Source of the DNA: a bacterium
GTDB lineage: Bacteria; Elusimicrobiota; Elusimicrobia; UBA1565; UBA9628
Reading direction: 5' to 3'
Assembly: GCA_021790955.1 (NCBI GenBank)
Contig: JAJYFI010000040.1
Location: forward strand, 1 to 8,880
Length of the DNA stretch: 8,880 nt
Both the position numbers and the translations under genes were made by a program. The notes below the pieces were generated by a model. It was not told the DNA's origin. It ran no database searches and saw only the letters and a program-made list of their open reading frames with translations. Below, one piece after another: positions 5,812 to 8,880 of the stretch (its first letter is position 1; each line of letters begins with the position of its first letter).

Positions 5812-7107
5812 TCAGCGCGTGATCATCGGCGTGGGACGATGGTCCCGCGTCACGAGATGCGCGAGGATGCAGGCGATCATGACCGGCATGAGGATGCCGT
5901 AGTCCCGCGACAGCTCAAGCGCCAGGATCATCGAGGTGACGGGGGCCTTGAAGGCCGCCGTGACGACGCACGACATTCCCGTGATGGCGAAGGCCGCGCG
6001 GGGAACGGAGAGCGGCAGGAGAGCCGACGCCAAGGTCGCCCAGGCGCTTCCCGCCGCGCTCCCGACGAACATCGCGGGCATGAAGGCGCCTCCCGAACCC
6101 CCGGAGCCTAAAGTCGCGACCGTCGCCAGAATTTTCGCCAGGGTGAGCGCCCCGCAGCGCCAGCCCCCCAGGCCGCCGACGAGCGCCGCCTCGATCGTGT
6201 CCTGCCCGGTCCCCATCACCTCCGGGAAGACGAGGGCGATCGCTCCCACGACCACGCCCCCCATCGCCGGATAGGCCCAGGCTGGAAAGCGTTGCGCGTC
6301 GTTTTCCACCGCGGCCTCCACGCGCCGCAAAAGGCCCATATAAAGGGCCCCCAAAGGGGCGCACATGAGCCCGAGCGCGGAATAGACGAAAATGTCCCAT
6401 GGCCCGTTCCAGACATAGCTCGTGGCCGGATGGAAGTGCGCCGGCCCGCCGAAGACCGCCGTCGTCGCGATGCCGGACACCGACGCGATGACGACGGCGG
6501 GGAAGGACTCGTTGGCGAAGTCCCGCAGGAGAACCTCCATCGTGAAAAAAACCGCCGCCAGCGGGACCCCGAAGGAAACGGCCAGCCCCGAGCAGGCGCC
6601 CGCGGCGACCAGCATCTTGAGATTCTGCGTGGAAACCTTGAGCCGCCGGCCGAGCCAGGAACCGACGGAGCCGCCGATATGGATGACGGGCCCCTCTCTT
6701 CCCGCGGAACCGCCGAAGCCGATCGTCAAGGCTGACGCCACGAACTTCACCACGGCCACCCGCCCGGAGATATGCCCCTCGGCCTCCCGGATCGCGCGAT
6801 GGACCTCGTCGACCCCGTGCCCCTTGGCCTCGGGCGAAAAGGCCTTGATGAGACTGGCTCCGATCGCCGCTCCCAGAGCCGGAAGGAGCAAGATGCAGGC
6901 GCTGCGCCACCGAGGCGCGAAGGCGATCAGGTAGTCGACAAGGCGGACGCCCGCCCAGTGCGTGATGCCGTCAAAGAAGAAGGCGCCCAGGCCCGAGGCG
7001 CCGCCGACGACGACGCCGACGACGATCGTCTGCTGGTTGATGGTGAGCTCCCGCGCCATCGCGGCAAGCCCGTCCGCCGAATCCCTGTACCAGCGGCGCC
7101 AAGGCAT
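5812..7107 (-). CDS. ClC-family chloride channel/transporter without CBS domains
   Basis: This 431-residue membrane protein moves chloride or a similar anion across the inner membrane. The ClC signature elements are in order: KGHGVDEV (95-102, filter motif 1), GSAGREGPVIHIGGS (133-147) with the gating glutamate E138, SFGVPLAAVFFTMEV (178-192), GSGGSGGAFMP (334-344, the GxFxP filter motif), and TGMSCVVTAAFKAPVTSMIL (376-395). Three positions differ from E. coli ClcA, aligned by eye: the central serine (GSGIP) is H97, the internal proton glutamate E203 falls on V192, and the central tyrosine Y445 falls on I429, two residues before the protein ends. V192 is what ClC channels, rather than proton exchangers, carry. 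No cytoplasmic CBS domains are present. The gene lies 26 bases behind the peroxiredoxin stop on the same strand, so they likely form one operon. ATG 7107 has only a weak GA-rich stretch upstream. Confidence 0.93.
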   Translation of the reverse strand: MPWRRWYRDSADGLAAMARELTINQQTIVVGVVVGGASGLGAFFFDGITHWAGVRLVDYLIAFAPRWRSACILLLPALGAAIGASLIKAFSPEAKGHGVDEVHRAIREAEGHISGRVAVVKFVASALTIGFGGSAGREGPVIHIGGSVGSWLGRRLKVSTQNLKMLVAAGACSGLAVSFGVPLAAVFFTMEVLLRDFANESFPAVVIASVSGIATTAVFGGPAHFHPATSYVWNGPWDIFVYSALGLMCAPLGALYMGLLRRVEAAVENDAQRFPAWAYPAMGGVVVGAIALVFPEVMGTGQDTIEAALVGGLGGWRCGALTLAKILATVATLGSGGSGGAFMPAMFVGSAAGSAWATLASALLPLSVPRAAFAITGMSCVVTAAFKAPVTSMILALELSRDYGILMPVMIACILAHLVTRDHRPTPMITR

Positions 7108-7133
7108 TCATTCGTCTCGCAGCGGGCGCACGA

Positions 7134-7718
7134 TCAACCGACGGAGGCGAAATATTTCTTCGACTTGACCGGGTCCGGGCTCATCGTCTTCTCTCCTTCG
7201 GTCCAGCCCGCCGGGCAGACTTCGCCGGTCTTTTCGACCTGCTGGAAGGCCTTCAGGACGCGCAGCGTCTCGTCGACGCTCCGGCCCACCGACAGATCGT
7301 GGACCACCTCATAGGCCACGACCCCCTTGGGATTGATGAGGAAAAGGCCGCGCAGCGCCACGCCGCCCTCCGTAAGGACGCCGTAGTCGGAGGCGATCTT
7401 CTTCGTGACATCCGCGAGGATCGGGTAGCGCACCTCGCCCAGCCCGCCCTCCTTGCGGGGGGTGTTGACCCAGGCCAGATGAGTGAACTGGCTGTCGACC
7501 GAGCAGCCGAGGATCCCGCAGTTGAGCTTCTTGAAGTCCTCGACCCTGTCGCTGAAGGCCGTGATCTCGGTCGGGCAGACGAAGGTGAAGTCGAGGGGAT
7601 AAAAGAAGAGGACGAGCCATTTCCCTTTGAATTGGTCGAGAGAAATATCCTTGAAGAGCTTCCCTGAGACGGCGGGCGCCTGGAAGGCCGGCGCGGGCTT
7701 TTGAACCAACGTGGACAT
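7134..7718 (-). CDS. Typical 2-Cys peroxiredoxin (AhpC/Prx1 type)
   Basis: This 194-residue thiol peroxidase reduces H2O2, organic peroxides and possibly peroxynitrite in the cytoplasm, with thioredoxin or AhpF as usual reductants (neither is in the window). The active-site motif PLDFTFVCPTE places the peroxidatic cysteine at C48 with P41 and T45; R123 in LRGLFLINPKG completes the site. The resolving cysteine is C168 in GEVCPAGW. Both GGLG (residues 91-94) and a C-terminal YF (189-190) are present; in the family these mark the 'sensitive' forms that are readily over-oxidised by H2O2. The start at 7718 is fixed by AAGGAGG a few bases upstream and by family length; the frame is open to 7784 but that part has no family match. 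A -10-like TAAAAT lies on the minus strand at 7761-7756. The ClC gene follows after 26 bases, and an RNase gene diverges from the same few bases. Confidence 0.95.
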   Translation of the reverse strand: MSTLVQKPAPAFQAPAVSGKLFKDISLDQFKGKWLVLFFYPLDFTFVCPTEITAFSDRVEDFKKLNCGILGCSVDSQFTHLAWVNTPRKEGGLGEVRYPILADVTKKIASDYGVLTEGGVALRGLFLINPKGVVAYEVVHDLSVGRSVDETLRVLKAFQQVEKTGEVCPAGWTEGEKTMSPDPVKSKKYFASVG

Positions 7719-8220
7719 GACGATTTCCTCCTTGCTAAAAAGATTCGTGCGGGATATTTTACCGAAATTCCTGGCGGACAGCATGCTGGGGAATCTCGCG
7801 CGCTGGCTCCTTCTGATGGGATTCGACGCCGCCTACGCCGGAGCGAAGGGCGAGACGGATGCCGAGCTCCTGCGCTGGGCCTCGCGCGAAGGCCGCGTCT
7901 TTCGGACGATGGACCGGAGCATCCCTCCGGTGCGCGGCCTGCGCCAGATCGTCATCTCGGAAAAAGCGCTCGACCAGCAGCTCAAAAGGGTCTTTCGTGA
8001 GCTGCGCCTCAAGCCGAATTTAAGCCGGCTCTTTAGCCGCTGCACCTTTTGCAACGCGCCGCTCGATCCGATGTCCCGGGAGGAGGCGCTCCCCCTCGTC
8101 CCCCCTCTCGTGCGAAAGATCCAGACGGAGTTCTATCGCTGCCCCGCCTGCCGGAGGGTCTATTGGCGCGGGACGCACACGACGCGCACGATCGAGAAGC
8201 TCAAGCGCTGGGGGTTCTAA
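7717..8220 (+). CDS. Mut7-C/PIN-like RNase-domain protein with zinc ribbon
   Basis: This protein of 167 residues (from ATG 7717) belongs to the Mut7-C (DUF82, PF01927) family: an N-terminal PIN-like nuclease fold and a C-terminal zinc ribbon. The conserved start KFLADSMLGNLARWLLLMGF is seen at residues 17-36, with acidic residues D21, D37, D48 (GETDAELL) and D66 (FRTMDRSI) as the probable metal-binding set. The zinc ribbon is CTFCNAPL (C109, C112) and YRCPACRRVYWRGTH (C142, C145). Bacterial members are predicted to cut RNA but their targets are mostly unknown. Family members begin only a few residues before the FLAD motif, so GTG 7747 (157 residues) may be the true start; GTG 7711 is also open. 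None has an RBS on this strand. It diverges from the peroxiredoxin with no spacer and overlaps the convergent carbonic anhydrase gene by 4 bases. Nothing like an antitoxin is next to it. Confidence 0.86.
   Translation: MTISSLLKRFVRDILPKFLADSMLGNLARWLLLMGFDAAYAGAKGETDAELLRWASREGRVFRTMDRSIPPVRGLRQIVISEKALDQQLKRVFRELRLKPNLSRLFSRCTFCNAPLDPMSREEALPLVPPLVRKIQTEFYRCPACRRVYWRGTHTTRTIEKLKRWGF
7756..7761 (-). promoter_or_regulatory. Candidate -10 element for the peroxiredoxin gene
   Basis: On the minus strand, TAAAAT (5 of 6 to TATAAT) would place a transcription start near 7749, giving a leader of about 30 bases that contains the strong AAGGAGG ribosome-binding site. No good -35 hexamer is found 16-18 bases upstream, so an activator (for example a peroxide-responsive one) or a different sigma factor may be needed. 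The element lies inside the divergent RNase gene's coding region if that gene starts at 7747 or earlier. Confidence 0.3.
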
Positions 8221-8756
8221 TCGCCGAGGTGGTAGAGGCGGTTGTCCTCCACCTTGTACATCAACGGCGCGACGGCGACGCGGGGGTAGCGGTGGCGCAG
8301 CCTCTTGGCCTCCGAGAGGATGAAGTCCGTCTCGCTTCCGATCTCGAACATCGGGGCGAAATGCATGAAGTGCTGCTCCGCCGCGTCCCGGTCCCAGCCG
8401 GCGCGCCGGACCAGGCCGTCGACAAAGGCCTTCCTCCTCGCCATGAGATTCACCATGCCGCATTGGGTGTGCCCCATGAGCGCGATCGCCCGGACGCCGC
8501 CCACGGCGATCGCGTAGGAGACCTTGAACTCGCTGTAGCGCAGATTGGCCCCTCCGGCCCGCAGGATAAAGGCGAAATTGTCCGGGATGCGCAGGTGCTT
8601 GCGGTTGTCCATGCACATACCGATCAAGAGTTCCGCCTTGCTGAACTTGGGGAGCGGCGCCCCTAGGTTGTGAAAGCGCAGGAGATTCCCGATCGGCCCC
8701 GAGGAATAGGCCTTGGGGATGTCGAATTCTCGATCGACGGGGCGCAGACGATGCAT
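8217..8756 (-). CDS. Beta-class carbonic anhydrase family protein
   Basis: This 179-residue protein should interconvert CO2 and bicarbonate with a zinc ion. The zinc ligands of the beta class are all visible: C48 and the D50-R52 pair in GMCMDNRKHLRIP, then H96 and C99 in ALMGHTQCGMVNL. The RAGGAN segment (67-72) matches the RxAGA/N loop that precedes the central helix. The N-terminal YSSGPIGNLLRFHN resembles a subgroup of short carbonic anhydrases rather than the E. coli Can type, so activity should not be taken as proven. It lies 11 bases after the stop of the HRDC/RecQ-like gene on the same strand, so the two are probably co-transcribed. No clear Shine-Dalgarno sequence precedes ATG 8756. 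Its last 4 bases overlap the end of the convergent Mut7-C gene. Confidence 0.88.
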   Translation of the reverse strand: MHRLRPVDREFDIPKAYSSGPIGNLLRFHNLGAPLPKFSKAELLIGMCMDNRKHLRIPDNFAFILRAGGANLRYSEFKVSYAIAVGGVRAIALMGHTQCGMVNLMARRKAFVDGLVRRAGWDRDAAEQHFMHFAPMFEIGSETDFILSEAKRLRHRYPRVAVAPLMYKVEDNRLYHLGD

Positions 8757-8767
8757 GCGAAAATATT

Positions 8768-8880
8768 TTACGACTTTCCGGCGAGCGGCATGGCCAACTC
8801 CAGACTTGCGCCCGCGATGACCGCCAGGAAGGCCGCTCCGTAGCGATCGAGCTTCCGGTCCCCGACACCCTTGATCTCGC
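8768..8880 (-). CDS. C-terminal end of an HRDC-domain protein, probably RecQ helicase
   Basis: A minus-strand frame open to the right window edge ends at a TAA at 8768-8770. The 36 visible residues begin EIKGVGDRKLDRYGAAFLAV, which matches the end of HRDC domains, including that of E. coli RecQ (the GVG, then KLxRYG/FG, then FLxxI pattern). HRDC domains bind DNA and close RecQ-type 3'-5' DNA helicases; RNase D also has them, but there the match is usually weaker. A short tail (ending MPLAGKS) follows. The start lies outside the window. The carbonic anhydrase gene follows after 11 bases. Confidence 0.75.
   Translation of the reverse strand, partial: EIKGVGDRKLDRYGAAFLAVIAGASLELAMPLAGKS

Noticed and set aside
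5829..5850. GGGAC/GTCCC stem near the end of the ClC gene as a terminator for the HMA-like gene
   Set aside because: There is no T-run behind it and the stem lies inside conserved ClC coding sequence.
5915..6910. Second long minus-strand frame within the ClC gene
   Set aside because: It is Gly/Arg-rich out-of-frame translation; the ClC motifs are all in the other frame.
7717..8220. Mut7-C gene as the toxin of a toxin-antitoxin pair
   Set aside because: The neighbours are a peroxiredoxin and a carbonic anhydrase; no small partner gene is present on either side.
8020..8868. 282-residue minus-strand frame over the carbonic anhydrase
   Set aside because: It is Arg/Pro-rich, crosses the HRDC end, the carbonic anhydrase and the Mut7-C end in a shifted frame, and has no recognisable motif.
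1..8880. CRISPR array, tRNA, rRNA, insertion sequence or phage genes
   Set aside because: No regular direct repeats, cloverleaf, rRNA text, transposase or integrase motifs were seen on either strand.

Overview
The window is GC-rich and gene-dense, from a diderm (Gram-negative-type) bacterium: it encodes an RND pump, a TolC-like channel and two further probable outer-membrane beta-barrels. The PorV/UPF0164-like barrel, the strong GC bias and the mix of families would fit a MAG-type lineage such as Elusimicrobiota. That placement is an impression from gene content; no rRNA or other marker is present to test it.

Layout. (1) 1-1920, plus: the C-terminal end of an RND efflux permease, overlapping by ATGA a TolC-family outer-membrane factor; a terminator-like hairpin follows. 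(2) 2051-3907, plus: an exported PepSY-domain protein with its own strong hairpin behind it, then a small Cys-rich (GLG1-repeat-like) exported protein joined by a TTGA overlap to a PorV-like barrel protein. (3) 3877-4257, minus: a small Lys/Ala-rich exported protein of unknown function, tail-to-tail with the PorV-like gene. (4) 4368-5808, plus, divergent from it: a Phenol_MetA_deg-like outer-membrane protein and, 4 bp later, a degenerate HMA-fold exported protein without the CxxC metal site, whose 3' end looks frameshifted at a C8 tract. (5) 5812-7718, minus: a typical 2-Cys peroxiredoxin and a ClC-family anion transporter, probably one operon (peroxiredoxin first). (6) 7717-8220, plus: a Mut7-C/PIN-like RNase with zinc ribbon, divergent from the peroxiredoxin with essentially no spacer. 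(7) 8217-8880, minus: the end of an HRDC-domain protein (probably RecQ) followed by a beta-class carbonic anhydrase.

The left half is an envelope/efflux block: the pump and channel form two parts of a tripartite exporter, and the exported small proteins and barrels around it may act in the same compartment, but a shared pathway is inference. The right half holds housekeeping and stress genes.

The most unusual signal is a perfect 15-bp inverted repeat followed by five T's at 4447-4493, inside the first codons of the outer-membrane protein at 4368 and about 85 bases after a probable promoter that leaves almost no leader. It has the form of an intrinsic terminator inside a coding region and may be an attenuator. 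Other points of interest are the C8 frameshift candidate in the HMA-like gene and the unusual anion-pathway residues of the ClC protein. I saw no CRISPR array, tRNA, rRNA, insertion sequence or phage gene.
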